Below, in pieces: positions 13,639 through 22,787 of a DNA stretch of 64,000 nucleotides. Position 1 is the first letter of the stretch, and the number at the start of each line of letters is the position of its first letter. The notes beneath the pieces are model-generated. The model did not search any database. It was not told the DNA's origin and was given only the letters and a program-made list of their open reading frames with translations. Source of the DNA: an uncultured Oscillospiraceae bacterium. Lineage in GTDB: Bacteria > Bacillota > Clostridia > Oscillospirales > Oscillospiraceae. The DNA lies in NCBI GenBank assembly GCA_910585155.1, contig CAJUEC010000001.1:79924-143923 (forward strand). Reading direction: 5' to 3'. The translations under genes and the position numbers were made by a program.

Positions 13639-14496
13639 ATGGGAAATATTCTGATTCAAATGGCGGAGATCAAGGACCTATCCCCCTCTGAACGTCACGT
13701 GGTGGAGTACATCCTGGAGCACTACCAGGATGCCTGCGGCATGGGCATTGTGGAGCTGGGGGAGAAGACCTTCACCTCCACCACCACGGTGAAGCGGCTG
13801 TGCCGGAAGCTGGGGGTGGACAGCTACACCGATTTTCGGATGCTGCTCTCCGCGGCCCAGGACGGCTACACCCGCCAGGACCGGCGCGGCGGCGACCAGG
13901 CCCCGGTGAGCCGGTACGACTCGGTGGCCGAGGTGCTGGAGAAGGTGTCCCAGCAGAACGCCTCCTCCATTCTGGAGACCAGCCGGATCATCAATTCCGA
14001 GGTGCTGGAAAAGGTGGTGGGCCTGATGGCCCAGGCCAAGCGCATCGACTTTTACGGGGTGGGCCCCTCCCACGTGGTGGCGCTGGACGCCCAGATCAAG
14101 TGTATGCGCCTGAAGATCCCCTCCACCGCCTTCAGTGACCGGGTTTCCATGCTCACCAGCGCCAGGGCCTATACGGAGGGGGTGCTGGCCTTCCTCATCT
14201 CCTACACCGGGGAGACGGACGACATTTTGGAGGTGGCTCACGTGCTGCGCAACCTCCGGGTGCCCACGGTGGCCCTCACCTCGTCGGGGGGGAACGCGCT
14301 GTCCAGCATCTGCGCCCACAACCTCTACGTGGACGCCAGCGAGAGCTGGGACCGGCTGGGTGGCATGTCCAGCCGCATCTCCACGCTGAATGTGATCGAC
14401 GCGCTGTTCACCGCCCTGCTCAACACCAGCTACGACCGCTATATCCGAAACATGGTGGACACCTGCTGCAACAACCGCAAAAACGGACGGAGATAA
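13639..14496 (+). CDS. MurR/RpiR-family transcriptional regulator
   Basis: A 285-residue regulator with an N-terminal HTH (about 1-77; LSPSERHVVEYILEH, then STTTVKRLCRKLGVDSYTDFR) and a C-terminal SIS domain (about 125-260; RIDFYGVGPSHVVALDAQIK). Regulators of this family sense phosphosugars through the SIS fold. It follows the mannose-family PTS operon, which itself carries a SIS protein, so both probably bind the same or related phosphosugars. It has its own promoter and a strong terminator (14526). Confidence 0.92.
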   Translation: MGNILIQMAEIKDLSPSERHVVEYILEHYQDACGMGIVELGEKTFTSTTTVKRLCRKLGVDSYTDFRMLLSAAQDGYTRQDRRGGDQAPVSRYDSVAEVLEKVSQQNASSILETSRIINSEVLEKVVGLMAQAKRIDFYGVGPSHVVALDAQIKCMRLKIPSTAFSDRVSMLTSARAYTEGVLAFLISYTGETDDILEVAHVLRNLRVPTVALTSSGGNALSSICAHNLYVDASESWDRLGGMSSRISTLNVIDALFTALLNTSYDRYIRNMVDTCCNNRKNGRR

Positions 14497-14525
14497 AAGC
14501 CTGCGTTTATGCAGCCTTTCACCCA

Positions 14526-14559
14526 GGAGCGCCGGACACTGCCCGGCGCTCCCTCTTTT
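14526..14559 (+). terminator. rho-independent terminator of the rpiR-type gene
   Basis: GGAGCGCCGG (14526-14535) pairs with CCGGCGCTCC (14543-14552), followed by CTCTTTT. Confidence 0.85.
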
Positions 14560-14580
14560 GCGGCATCCGCCTCGCCGGTA

Positions 14581-14609
14581 TTGACACGCTGGAATTTCTG
14601 CACTATAAT
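14581..14609 (+). promoter_or_regulatory. consensus sigma-A promoter of the surface-protein gene
   Basis: TTGACA (14581-14586), 17-bp spacer, TATAAT (14604-14609): both hexamers are perfect consensus. The leader to the ATG at 14675 is about 58 bases. It suggests strong, possibly constitutive expression. Confidence 0.88.
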
Positions 14610-14674
14610 GGTCTTGTTCTTACACGATAAAGAGCGAGAGCAGCTGTTGAAATTCTAACCGGGGGGAAGCCACC

Positions 14675-17600
14675 ATGAAAAGACGGATCGTATCGGCGGG
14701 ATTGGCGCTGTGTCTGGCGCTGGCCCTGCTGCCCACGGGGGCGTGGGCGGCGGATGAGACCGGGACCTGGGGAGATCTGACCTGGAGCTACAACGGGACC
14801 ACAGGCCTGCTGACCATTTCGGGCAGCGGGGTCATTCCCGACGCGGACGTGGAGCAACCGCCATATCCATACAACATAAAAAGCGTGGTCATCGGCAGCG
14901 GGGTCACCGGAATCGGACAGGGGGCGTTTTTCAGTTGCAACAGCCTCACCAGCGTCACCATTCCGGACAGCGTTACCTTCATTGGAGATGACGCGTTTTT
15001 TGGTTGCGGCAGTCTCACCGGCGTCACCATTCCGGACAGCGTCGCTTCCATTGGAGATGAGGCGTTTTACGATTGCGACAAGCTGACCAGCGTCACCTTT
15101 TCCGGCGATGTGGGTTCCATTGGGAGCGAGGCGTTCAGTTTCTGCGACAAGCTGACCAGCATCAACTTTCAGGGAAGCGTGGACGCCATCGAGAAAAGCG
15201 CGTTTGAGGGGTGCGGCGCGTTGACCGATGTCACCTTTTCCAAAAATGTGGGCACCATTGGGGAGGGTGTGTTTGATTCTTGCCGGGCATTGAAGAGCGT
15301 TGCCTTTCTCGGCGATGTGGGCTCCATCGGGAGCAGGGTGTTTGGTTACTATAATAATGTGCTAGTCAGCATTACCTTTCATGGCAATGTGGGTTCCATT
15401 GGGAGCGAAGCGTTTAGCGATTGCCGTGTACTGACCAGCGTCACCTTTTCCGGGGAAGTGGATACCATTGGACAGCAGGCCTTCTATAACTGCAACCTCC
15501 TGACCCGGTTTGCCCTGCCCGAGGGCCTGACCAGCCTGGGTGAAGAAGCATTCGAGGACTGCGGCGGGCTCACCGCCGTCTACCTGCCCGCCACCCTCCA
15601 GACCGTGGGCGATACCCCATTCTATAGGTGCGAGGAACTCCGGGATGTGTACTTCGGCGGCACAGCGGAGCAGTGGGAGGCCTTAGGCGGCTCCAAGCTG
15701 CTGAACAGCATCTATGCCGAGGAGGACCCTGTGGTGCACTTCCAGGCCCAGAGCGTGTTCCCCGACACCGACGCGGGGGATCTGGACACCCTGAAGCGGC
15801 GGATTGCCGACGGGGTGGGCGCGGGGCGGACAGACATCGAGCTCACCGCCAGCATGGACCTGGGGGGCGATACCCTGACCATCCCCAAGGACTGCAATGT
15901 GGTGCTGGACCTGAAGGGCCATACCCTCACCTCCTCCGCCTCCCCCGCCATCAATCTGCTGGGGGACCTGACCATACTGGACAGCACGGCGGCGGACGCC
16001 CCCACGGTCACCTCCGGCAGCTCGGTGACCTACTCCTCCGGCTGTTTAGAGGCCAGCGGCCAGGATGCCATCTATGTCCAGCCCGGCCGTACCTTCACCC
16101 TCCTCAGCGGCACGGTGAAGGCCAAGGGGAACGCGATCACGGTGTTTGCGGACCGAAAGGGTGACAGCATCTGGTTTGAAACCACCGCCTGGATGAAAGG
16201 CGGCTATGTGGACGCCGGAAAGGGCGCCGTTCTGCTGTCGGGCAATGGGGCCAAGACTGATATCGACGGCGGTGTGCTCCTCGGCAGGGACGCCCCCGTG
16301 ATCTCCGGCGGCGAGTGGTACGCAGAGCACGGCATCAACATTTCTGTTCAGGATGCAGTGTTGATTGCCAAGAGCACTACCCCGGGCCGGCTCCCCTGCG
16401 GCATCTATCAGCCTCAGGATGGCTCTACGCGTCTCTATGGCACGGAAATATACGCAGAGGAGGGTGTAGGCGTCTTTCTGTGGCAGGGAAACCTTTGGGT
16501 TAACGATGGAAGCGGCTCAAACGGAAAGGCCACCCGCATCTATGCCGGCGGTTCAGGCAAGGGGACCGTGGGCAGCGCGGAGGTGGAGGCAGGACAGCGC
16601 ATCGTTATGTTGCAGGTGGACGGAATTCCCAGGTGGGATCTGCCTGTAGTCAATCTTTCCAGCGGCCTGCAATACCAGCAGGAGTTGGTGCCAAACGCCT
16701 ATCCCCTGGACGGCTATGGGGTCTGCGTGAAGGATGGAAGATATTCCTTTGGGCCCATCTGCACCATCATCTTTGACCCCAACGGCGGTGTGGGCGGGGG
16801 AACCGCCGTCACAGGGCCCGATGGAAAAGTCACCGCCATGCCCGCCAACCCCACCCGGGAGGGCTACGTGTTCCGGGGCTGGAGCGAATCAGACAACTAT
16901 GGCAGACTGGTGGATAAAAATTACGTATTTGATGAAGACACCACCGTTTCCGCCCTGTGGACGCCGGTGGGCACCCACCTCATCTGCCTCCGTTCGAGCT
17001 CGTCTGGCGCATACTACCGCGTCACCGACCTGAACGGGGTGATCACCGACTGGCCCAACACCAACGGCTGGTCTCTCTCCGATGGGCGGGAGTTCATCGG
17101 CTGGTTCACCGAGGACGGGACGGCGGGCACGGAGTACGCCTTTGACCACCGCTTCACGGAGGATACCATCGCCTACGCCCACTGGGGGGAGCTGGTGCGG
17201 CCCCACACCATCACCTTTGACCCCAACGGCGGCAGCGGCGCGGTGGAGACCCGCCAGACCGACATGGACGGCAGGCTGGCCGCCATGCCCGCCGGCCCCA
17301 CCCGGGAGGGCTGCCATTTCAAGGGCTGGAGCCTTTCCTCCTCCTACGACATGGTGCGGGGGACGGACTATGTGTACTACCGGGACACCACCCTCTACGC
17401 CCGCTGGATTCCCAACGAGGGCTACACCATCACCTTCTACCCCAACAACGGCGGCGGCGCCGAGGCCAGGAACACCGACATCAAGGGCAAGCTGGCCAAC
17501 TGGCCCCCAGAGCCGGTGCTGACGGGCTACACCTTCGGCGGCTGGTACGCCTCCCCGCCCAACAGCGTCTACGCGGAGGCCTCCACCGTGTTCCAGCACA

Positions 17601-19294
17601 ATACCCGCCTCTACGCCTATTGGATTAAGAACGGCGGCGACCACCAGCCGGGAGACCCCAAAATCTACACCATCACCTTTAACCCCAACGGCGGCGCGAT
17701 CACCGCCGGGACGGACACCGCCACCACCAGCGGCGGCAGGCTCACCGCCCTGCCCCAGGCCGCCCGCGCGGGCTACACCTTCACGGGCTGGTACACCGCC
17801 CAGTCCGGCGGGACGGCGGTGTCCACCGACACTGTGTTCAGCGGTGATACCACCGTCTACGCCCACTGGACCAAGGAGGGCGAGACGCCCGACCCCGCCA
17901 AGACCTATGCCATCACCTTCGATCCCAACGGGGGCGCCGGGGGCGCCACCCTGACCACCGGTACTGACGGCAGGCTGGCGGCCATGCCCGCCGACCCCAC
18001 CTACGCCGGTCACACCTTCGCGGGCTGGTACACCGCCAAATCCGGCGGGACGCAGGTGTCCACCTCCACCGTGTTCGGCGGGGACACCACCGTCTACGCC
18101 CGCTGGACCAAGGAAGGCGGAGATGAAAAGCCCGGCGAGAGCGAGAAACCCGGCGAGAGCGAGAAACCCGGCGAGAGCGAGAAACCCGGCGAGAGCGAGA
18201 AACCCGGCGAGAGCGAGAAGCCGGGTGAGAGTGAGAAACCGGGTGAGAGCGAGAAACCCGGCGAGAGCGAGAAGCCCGATCCCTCCAAATCCTATACCAT
18301 CACCTTCGACCCCAACGGGGGCGCCGGGGGCGCCACCCTGACCACCGGGGAGGGCGGCAAGCTGGCGGCTCTGCCCGCCGCGCCCACCCGCGACGGCTAC
18401 ACCTTCAGCGGCTGGTACACCGCCAAATCCGGCGGGGTGCGGGTGTCCACCGCCACGGTGTTCAGCGGGGATACCACCGTCTACGCCCGCTGGACCAAGA
18501 GCCCGGGGGATCCGTCCTCCTACTATCAGATTTACACCCCCGGCAGCACCTACGGCGGCAGCTTTACCGTCAGCCACAGCTCCGCCGCCCCGGGCACTCT
18601 GGTCACCGTCACCCTCAGCCCCTGGAACGATTTTGAGCTGAACCGGCTGTCGGCGGTCCGGCTGGACACCAGCTGGGAGCTGTCCTTCCTCGGGAGCTAC
18701 AACGGCCAGCACACCTTCATCATGCCCGACAGCGACGTGAGCCTGGGAATCACCTTTGCCCAGCGGTATGTCTACACCGCCCCCGCCGACCCCGTCCAGC
18801 CCCAGCGGCCCGTCAACGCCAAGCCTGTCAACTGGTACTACCAAAACGGCTCCATCTACCACGTCACCGGCGGCCTGGTCCCTGCGGGCAGCGCCCTCAC
18901 CCGGGATATGCTGATCTGCGTTCTCTACAACCTGGACAGCACCAGCACCGGGGACCCCACCATCTGGGCGGCGGACAACGACATCGTCCCCGACATCTTC
19001 TGGAGCGAGCTGTGGGGCGGGGACAGGACCATCAGCCGGGAGCAGGCGGCCATGATCCTGTTCTGCTACGCCGCCCACAAGGGCTATGACACCCTCCGCT
19101 CCACCAGTCTGGCCGGCTACACCGACTATAGGCAGATCCGACCCATCGCCCGGCCCGCCATGGCCTGGAGCCGGGCCGCCGGGCTCATCACCGGCACCAC
19201 GCCCACCACCCTCTCCCCCCGGGAGACACTGACCTGCGGTCAGGCCTGCGCCATTCTCTCCCGCTTCCTCACCAACGTGGTGGGGAGATGGTAA
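14675..19294 (+). CDS. S-layer-anchored surface protein: BspA LRRs, beta-helix region, InlB B-repeats, SLH-like C-terminus
   Basis: A secreted protein of 1539 residues. The signal peptide (1-25) is MKRRIVSAGLALCLALALLPTGAWA without retention signal. Residues about 70-325 are BspA-type leucine-rich repeats (SLTSVTIPDSV..IG..AF..C). About 350-690 look like a parallel beta-helix (DLKGHTLTS, then LTILDST). About 695-1285 hold seven InlB/Listeria-Bacteroides B-repeats (TITFDPNGG...GY.F.GW...YARW), one of them divergent. Between the last two repeats lies a linker of eight EKPGES units (DNA 18128-18271). The C-terminus (about 1400-1539; TRDMLICVLYNL, SREQAAMILFCYA, TCGQACAILSRFL) looks like SLH modules that bind cell-wall polymers. 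Likely an adhesin or host-interaction protein. Confidence 0.88.
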   Translation: MKRRIVSAGLALCLALALLPTGAWAADETGTWGDLTWSYNGTTGLLTISGSGVIPDADVEQPPYPYNIKSVVIGSGVTGIGQGAFFSCNSLTSVTIPDSVTFIGDDAFFGCGSLTGVTIPDSVASIGDEAFYDCDKLTSVTFSGDVGSIGSEAFSFCDKLTSINFQGSVDAIEKSAFEGCGALTDVTFSKNVGTIGEGVFDSCRALKSVAFLGDVGSIGSRVFGYYNNVLVSITFHGNVGSIGSEAFSDCRVLTSVTFSGEVDTIGQQAFYNCNLLTRFALPEGLTSLGEEAFEDCGGLTAVYLPATLQTVGDTPFYRCEELRDVYFGGTAEQWEALGGSKLLNSIYAEEDPVVHFQAQSVFPDTDAGDLDTLKRRIADGVGAGRTDIELTASMDLGGDTLTIPKDCNVVLDLKGHTLTSSASPAINLLGDLTILDSTAADAPTVTSGSSVTYSSGCLEASGQDAIYVQPGRTFTLLSGTVKAKGNAITVFADRKGDSIWFETTAWMKGGYVDAGKGAVLLSGNGAKTDIDGGVLLGRDAPVISGGEWYAEHGINISVQDAVLIAKSTTPGRLPCGIYQPQDGSTRLYGTEIYAEEGVGVFLWQGNLWVNDGSGSNGKATRIYAGGSGKGTVGSAEVEAGQRIVMLQVDGIPRWDLPVVNLSSGLQYQQELVPNAYPLDGYGVCVKDGRYSFGPICTIIFDPNGGVGGGTAVTGPDGKVTAMPANPTREGYVFRGWSESDNYGRLVDKNYVFDEDTTVSALWTPVGTHLICLRSSSSGAYYRVTDLNGVITDWPNTNGWSLSDGREFIGWFTEDGTAGTEYAFDHRFTEDTIAYAHWGELVRPHTITFDPNGGSGAVETRQTDMDGRLAAMPAGPTREGCHFKGWSLSSSYDMVRGTDYVYYRDTTLYARWIPNEGYTITFYPNNGGGAEARNTDIKGKLANWPPEPVLTGYTFGGWYASPPNSVYAEASTVFQHNTRLYAYWIKNGGDHQPGDPKIYTITFNPNGGAITAGTDTATTSGGRLTALPQAARAGYTFTGWYTAQSGGTAVSTDTVFSGDTTVYAHWTKEGETPDPAKTYAITFDPNGGAGGATLTTGTDGRLAAMPADPTYAGHTFAGWYTAKSGGTQVSTSTVFGGDTTVYARWTKEGGDEKPGESEKPGESEKPGESEKPGESEKPGESEKPGESEKPGESEKPGESEKPDPSKSYTITFDPNGGAGGATLTTGEGGKLAALPAAPTRDGYTFSGWYTAKSGGVRVSTATVFSGDTTVYARWTKSPGDPSSYYQIYTPGSTYGGSFTVSHSSAAPGTLVTVTLSPWNDFELNRLSAVRLDTSWELSFLGSYNGQHTFIMPDSDVSLGITFAQRYVYTAPADPVQPQRPVNAKPVNWYYQNGSIYHVTGGLVPAGSALTRDMLICVLYNLDSTSTGDPTIWAADNDIVPDIFWSELWGGDRTISREQAAMILFCYAAHKGYDTLRSTSLAGYTDYRQIRPIARPAMAWSRAAGLITGTTPTTLSPRETLTCGQACAILSRFLTNVVGRW
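18128..18271 (+). repeat. 18-bp tandem repeat, eight copies, in frame
   Basis: Eight units of AARCCSGGYGAGAGYGAG encode KPGESE within the surface protein. Copies 2-5 and 8 are nearly identical, while 6 and 7 carry GGGTGAG variants. Since 18 bp is a whole number of codons, slippage would change linker length without breaking the frame. Confidence 0.9.
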
Positions 19295-19318
19295 AAGGCC
19301 CCAAGTTATCTGTCCTCT

Positions 19319-19349
19319 GCGGCCCGGAGAAAACTCCGGGCCGCTTTTT
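19319..19349 (+). terminator. rho-independent terminator of the surface-protein gene
   Basis: GCGGCCCGGAG (19319-19329), loop AAAA, CTCCGGGCCGC (19334-19344), then TTTTT. Confidence 0.9.
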
Positions 19350-19373
19350 GCCTGTCCGCCCGGGGAGCAGTCC

Positions 19374-19402
19374 TTGCGTTTTTTCAAAAAGCAGGATATA
19401 AT
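19374..19402 (+). promoter_or_regulatory. promoter of the MBL-fold gene
   Basis: -35 TTGCGT (19374-19379), 17-bp spacer, -10 TATAAT (19397-19402), about 30 bases before the ATG. Confidence 0.75.
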
Positions 19403-19432
19403 CAAGCAAATCGAAACAGGGAGGCTGGGAAT

Positions 19433-20242
19433 ATGAGAGCGACTGTCTTATCGGACAACATCCCCTGGGAGGGACTGGAGGGGGAGTGGGGCCTGAGCAT
19501 CTACATCACCCACCGAGACAGGCGGATCCTGCTGGACAGCGGCGCGTCCGGCCTGTTCCTGGAAAACGCGGACAAGCTGGGCATCGACCTGACCCGGGTG
19601 GACTACGCCGTGCTGTCCCATGGGCACCCGGACCACTCCAACGGCATGGAGGACTTTTTCCGGGCGGCGGAGGGGGTCCCCTTCTACGTGCGCCCGGGCT
19701 GCGACAGCTGCTACATACGCAGGGAGGACGGCATAGGCTACGGCGGCATTCCCAGGGGGGCGGCGGAGCGGTTCGGGGACCGGGTGGTTTTTGTGGAGGG
19801 GGACTTTTCCCCCTCTCCGGGGGTCTGGCTCATCCCACACAAGACGCCGGGGCTGGCCGCCCAAGGGGCGGCGGACGGCATGTACACCCGGCGGGGCGGC
19901 GCGATGGAGCCCGACGACTACGCCCATGAGCAGAGCCTGGTGGTGGAGACGGAGCGGGGGCTGGTCATCTTCAACAGCTGCTCCCACGCGGGGGCGGATA
20001 ACATCATCCGGGAGGTGGGGGAGACCTTCCCCGGCCAGCGGCTGCTGGCTCTGGTGGGGGGATTCCACCTCTTCCGGCGCACGGACGAGGAGGTCCGTGC
20101 CCTGGCCCGCCGCATCCGAGACACCGGAATCGCCGCCATCTACACCGGCCACTGCACCGGGGAGCGGGGGCTGGAGCTCCTCGGGGAGGAGCTGGGGGAG
20201 ATGGTCCACCCCTTCCGCACCGGGCTGGTGATGGAATTTTGA
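19433..20242 (+). CDS. MBL-fold metallohydrolase
   Basis: A 269-residue metallo-beta-lactamase-fold protein. VLSHGHPDHSNGM is the metal-binding HxHxDH motif, HEQSLVVETERGLVIFNSCSHAGADNI gives the later ligands (written here as pieces: HEQSL, CSHAG), and YTGHCTGE the last His. The arrangement resembles the proteins often labelled dihydropterin ribofuranosylaminobenzene phosphate synthase; the true substrate is unknown. RBS GGGAGG. It has its own promoter and is followed by an independently promoted AraC gene, so it is probably a single-gene unit. Confidence 0.85.
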   Translation: MRATVLSDNIPWEGLEGEWGLSIYITHRDRRILLDSGASGLFLENADKLGIDLTRVDYAVLSHGHPDHSNGMEDFFRAAEGVPFYVRPGCDSCYIRREDGIGYGGIPRGAAERFGDRVVFVEGDFSPSPGVWLIPHKTPGLAAQGAADGMYTRRGGAMEPDDYAHEQSLVVETERGLVIFNSCSHAGADNIIREVGETFPGQRLLALVGGFHLFRRTDEEVRALARRIRDTGIAAIYTGHCTGERGLELLGEELGEMVHPFRTGLVMEF

Positions 20243-20290
20243 CGGCGGCGGGGCCTCCCGCCCGCGCTGAGCAGGATGACAGAAAAACCG

Positions 20291-20319
20291 TTGAAATCTC
20301 CTTCTGCATCGGCTATAAT
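20291..20319 (+). promoter_or_regulatory. promoter of the AraC-family regulator
   Basis: -35 TTGAAA (20291-20296), 17-bp spacer, -10 TATAAT (20314-20319), about 33 bases before the ATG at 20359. Confidence 0.78.
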
Positions 20320-20358
20320 AGACAAAACATATGGGCGGCGGAACAGGGGGAGGTTCTC

Positions 20359-21267
20359 ATGGCGGAGGAGCGCATTGTAGTTCGGTCCAGCACGGACGAC
20401 CACATTTTGTTCAAGGTCTTTCAGGCCCGCTATCCCCAGACGGCGGGGGGCGAGCGGCCCTACAACGAGCACCACCACTCCGAGCTGGAGATCTCCTCCA
20501 TCCTCTCCGGCTCCGGCGTCTACCACTGCTCCGGCGTGGACTACGCCTTTGAGCAGGGGGACGTGTTCATGCACTGCGGCAACGACAAGCACCACTTCCG
20601 GCAGATCGACCCGGGCCGGGCGCTGTCCCTGGTGGTGATCCAATTCGACCCCCGGTTCATCTGGACGCCGGGCGGGGACTGGTTCGACTCCAAGTACCTC
20701 CGGATTTTTATGTCCGACTCCGCCACCAACCGGCACATCTCCCACGGGGACCTGGCGGCGGCGCGGATCTCCGCCCTGCTCCAGGAGAGCTTTCAGGAGT
20801 GCAGCGCCCAGGACCCGGCCTACGACCTGCTGGTCAAGGCCAAGCTGCTGGCCATCCTGGCCAATCTGGCGCGGCACTTTCACGACGATCTGGAGGGGGA
20901 GAAGTTTTTCATCAACCCCCGCCACCTGGAGTATATCAAGCGGTCCATGGACTACATCCTCAGCCACTTGGGCGACCCTTTGACCCTGGACACCCTGGCC
21001 CAGGAGGCCCGCATGAGCCGCTCCTACTACTGCACCATTTTCAAAAGGCTCAACGGCGTGTCCGTGTGGAGCTACATCACCGCCCAGCGGATCGACAAGG
21101 CCCAGCGGCTGCTGGAGGACCTGTCGGTGTCCGTCACGGAGGTGAGCCAGGCCTGCGGGTTCAACAATATCGCCAATTTCAACCGGGCCTTCAAGAAGGT
21201 GGCCGGCCTGGCGCCCCGGGATTACCGCCGGGCCGTCCAGCCCGACCGACCGCCGGAGGAGCCGTGA
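20359..21267 (+). CDS. AraC-family transcriptional regulator
   Basis: A 302-residue regulator. The N-terminal cupin-like sensor (about 25-150; YNEHHHSELEISSILSG, then FEQGDVFMHCG) is followed by a C-terminal double HTH (about 195-295; LDTLAQEARMSRSYYCTIFKR, then VTEVSQACGFNNIANFNRAF). GGGGAGG at 20346 fixes the start at 20359. It stands in front of a sugar-acid-type catabolic and TRAP transport cluster, which it probably controls. A strong terminator follows. Confidence 0.92.
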   Translation: MAEERIVVRSSTDDHILFKVFQARYPQTAGGERPYNEHHHSELEISSILSGSGVYHCSGVDYAFEQGDVFMHCGNDKHHFRQIDPGRALSLVVIQFDPRFIWTPGGDWFDSKYLRIFMSDSATNRHISHGDLAAARISALLQESFQECSAQDPAYDLLVKAKLLAILANLARHFHDDLEGEKFFINPRHLEYIKRSMDYILSHLGDPLTLDTLAQEARMSRSYYCTIFKRLNGVSVWSYITAQRIDKAQRLLEDLSVSVTEVSQACGFNNIANFNRAFKKVAGLAPRDYRRAVQPDRPPEEP

Positions 21268-21268
21268 G

Positions 21269-21304
21269 CATGCCGCGCAGCATCCGCTGCGCGGCATGTT
21301 TTTT
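21269..21304 (+). terminator. rho-independent terminator of the AraC gene
   Basis: CATGCCGCGCAGC (21269-21281), loop ATCC, GCTGCGCGGCATG (21286-21298), then six T: a perfect 13-bp stem. Confidence 0.92.
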
Positions 21305-21346
21305 GTGCATTTCGCAATATTTGATCGAAACTGGATACGATATCAT

Positions 21347-21375
21347 TTGTTTTGTTTTCCACGTTCCGGTACAAT
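21347..21375 (+). promoter_or_regulatory. promoter of the enolase-superfamily gene, with candidate activator site
   Basis: -35 TTGTTT (21347-21352), 17-bp spacer, -10 TACAAT (21370-21375). TATCATTTGT at 21341-21350 overlaps the -35. The same ten bases occur upstream of the TRAP genes at 23743-23752, making it a candidate binding site for the AraC protein at 20359. Confidence 0.65.
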
Positions 21376-21432
21376 AAGTACAAGGCGGGAGGGGCCCGCC
21401 CCCCAGCAGGCCTTCAAAGGAGGAGGATACCT

Positions 21433-22770
21433 ATGACAAAAATCGACCCGGCAGCGCTGAAGATCACCGATATGCGCTTTGCCGACATCGACGGCGCGCC
21501 CAAGCGCTGCACCCTGCTCAAGCTCTACACCAACCAGGGGCTGGTCGGCTATGGTGAGGTGCGGGACGCGTCCAGCAAGACCTACGCCCTGATGCTCAAA
21601 AGCCGCATCCTGGGGGAGAACCCCTGCAATGTGGACAAGATCTTCCGCAAGATCAAGCAGTTCGGCGGCCACTCCCGGCAGGGCGGCGGCGTGTCCGGCA
21701 TCGAGATCGCCCTGTGGGACCTGGCGGGCAAGGCCTACGGGGTGCCCCTGTACCAGCTGCTGGGGGGCAGGTTCCGGGACGAGATCCGGGTTTACTGCGA
21801 CACGGACGCCGACGGGAAGGACAACAGCGGCCACGCCATGGGTCTGGCCCTGAAAAAACGGCTGGACCTGGGCTTCACCTTCTTGAAGCTGGACCTGGGC
21901 ATTGGCCTGCTGATGGATGAGCCGGGGGCGCTGTGCGCGCCGCTGGGCCTGCTGGACGAGATGAAGCGGTACGCGCCCCATCTGCTCCAGGTGCAGGGGG
22001 GCTCGGTGACCTCGGACATGGTCCGCCGCCAGAAGAGCTATTCCATCGTCACCACCGCCCACCCCTTCACCGGCATCCACATCACGGAGAAGGGGCTGGA
22101 CCTCCTGGAGGCCTACCTCCGGGAGGTGCGGGAGGTCATCGGCTACGAGGTTCCGCTGGCCATTGACCATTTCGGCCACGTGTGCGTGGAAGACTGCATC
22201 CGCTTTGCCCGCCGGGCGGAGCCCTATAACATCGCGTGGATGGAGGACATGGTGCCCTGGATCTACCCCGACCAGTGCCGCCGCCTCCGGGAGGCCGCCG
22301 CCATCCCGGTGTGCACCGGCGAGGACATCTACCTGAAGGAGGGCTTCGAGCCCCTCATCAAGCAGGGCTGTGTCTCCGTGATCCACCCGGACATCCTCAC
22401 CTGCGGCGGCGCGCTGGAGCTGAAGAAGATCGCCGACATGGCGGACGAGCACGGCGTGGCGGTGGCCATCCACATGGCGGAGAGCCCAGTGGCCTGCATG
22501 GCGGCGGTGCATACTGCGGCGGCCATGCACAACGTGCTGGCCATGGAGCTCCACTCGGTGGACGTGCCCTGGTGGGCGGACATGGTGAACGGCCTTCCCA
22601 AGCCGCTGGTCAGGGACGGCTTCATCCGGGTGCCCGAGGGGCCCGGCCTGGGCATCGAGAGCCTGAACGAGGACGTGCTGCGCCGGCATCTGAATGAGAA
22701 CATCCCCGGCATGTGGGAGCCCACCGACCAGTGGGACCGGGAGTTTTCCAACGACCGTATCTGGAGTTAA
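21433..22770 (+). CDS. mandelate racemase/muconate lactonizing-type (enolase superfamily) dehydratase
   Basis: A 445-residue TIM-barrel enzyme of the enolase superfamily. The N-terminal capping domain is followed by the barrel with likely Mg ligands in AIDHFGH (Asp), AWMEDMV (Glu) and CTGEDIY (Glu). HPDILTCGG and AIHMAESP follow. Members with this pattern dehydrate sugar acids (aldonates or aldarates); the exact sugar cannot be read. The start at 21433 follows AAAGGAGGAGG; the longer frame begins inside the promoter. With the RraA-like and TRAP genes downstream it forms a catabolic cluster. Confidence 0.85.
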   Translation: MTKIDPAALKITDMRFADIDGAPKRCTLLKLYTNQGLVGYGEVRDASSKTYALMLKSRILGENPCNVDKIFRKIKQFGGHSRQGGGVSGIEIALWDLAGKAYGVPLYQLLGGRFRDEIRVYCDTDADGKDNSGHAMGLALKKRLDLGFTFLKLDLGIGLLMDEPGALCAPLGLLDEMKRYAPHLLQVQGGSVTSDMVRRQKSYSIVTTAHPFTGIHITEKGLDLLEAYLREVREVIGYEVPLAIDHFGHVCVEDCIRFARRAEPYNIAWMEDMVPWIYPDQCRRLREAAAIPVCTGEDIYLKEGFEPLIKQGCVSVIHPDILTCGGALELKKIADMADEHGVAVAIHMAESPVACMAAVHTAAAMHNVLAMELHSVDVPWWADMVNGLPKPLVRDGFIRVPEGPGLGIESLNEDVLRRHLNENIPGMWEPTDQWDREFSNDRIWS

Positions 22771-22787
22771 GTGAGGGGACTGAAAAT

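Noticed and set aside
18128..18271. Possible CRISPR array
   Set aside because: The units are directly adjacent 18-bp repeats without spacers and code in frame for KPGESE.
16889..19405. 838-residue reverse-strand ORF opposite the surface protein
   Set aside because: A shadow of the GC-rich repeat coding on the + strand; composition is Gly/Ala/Val low complexity with no domain, and no reverse-strand promoter or RBS fits.
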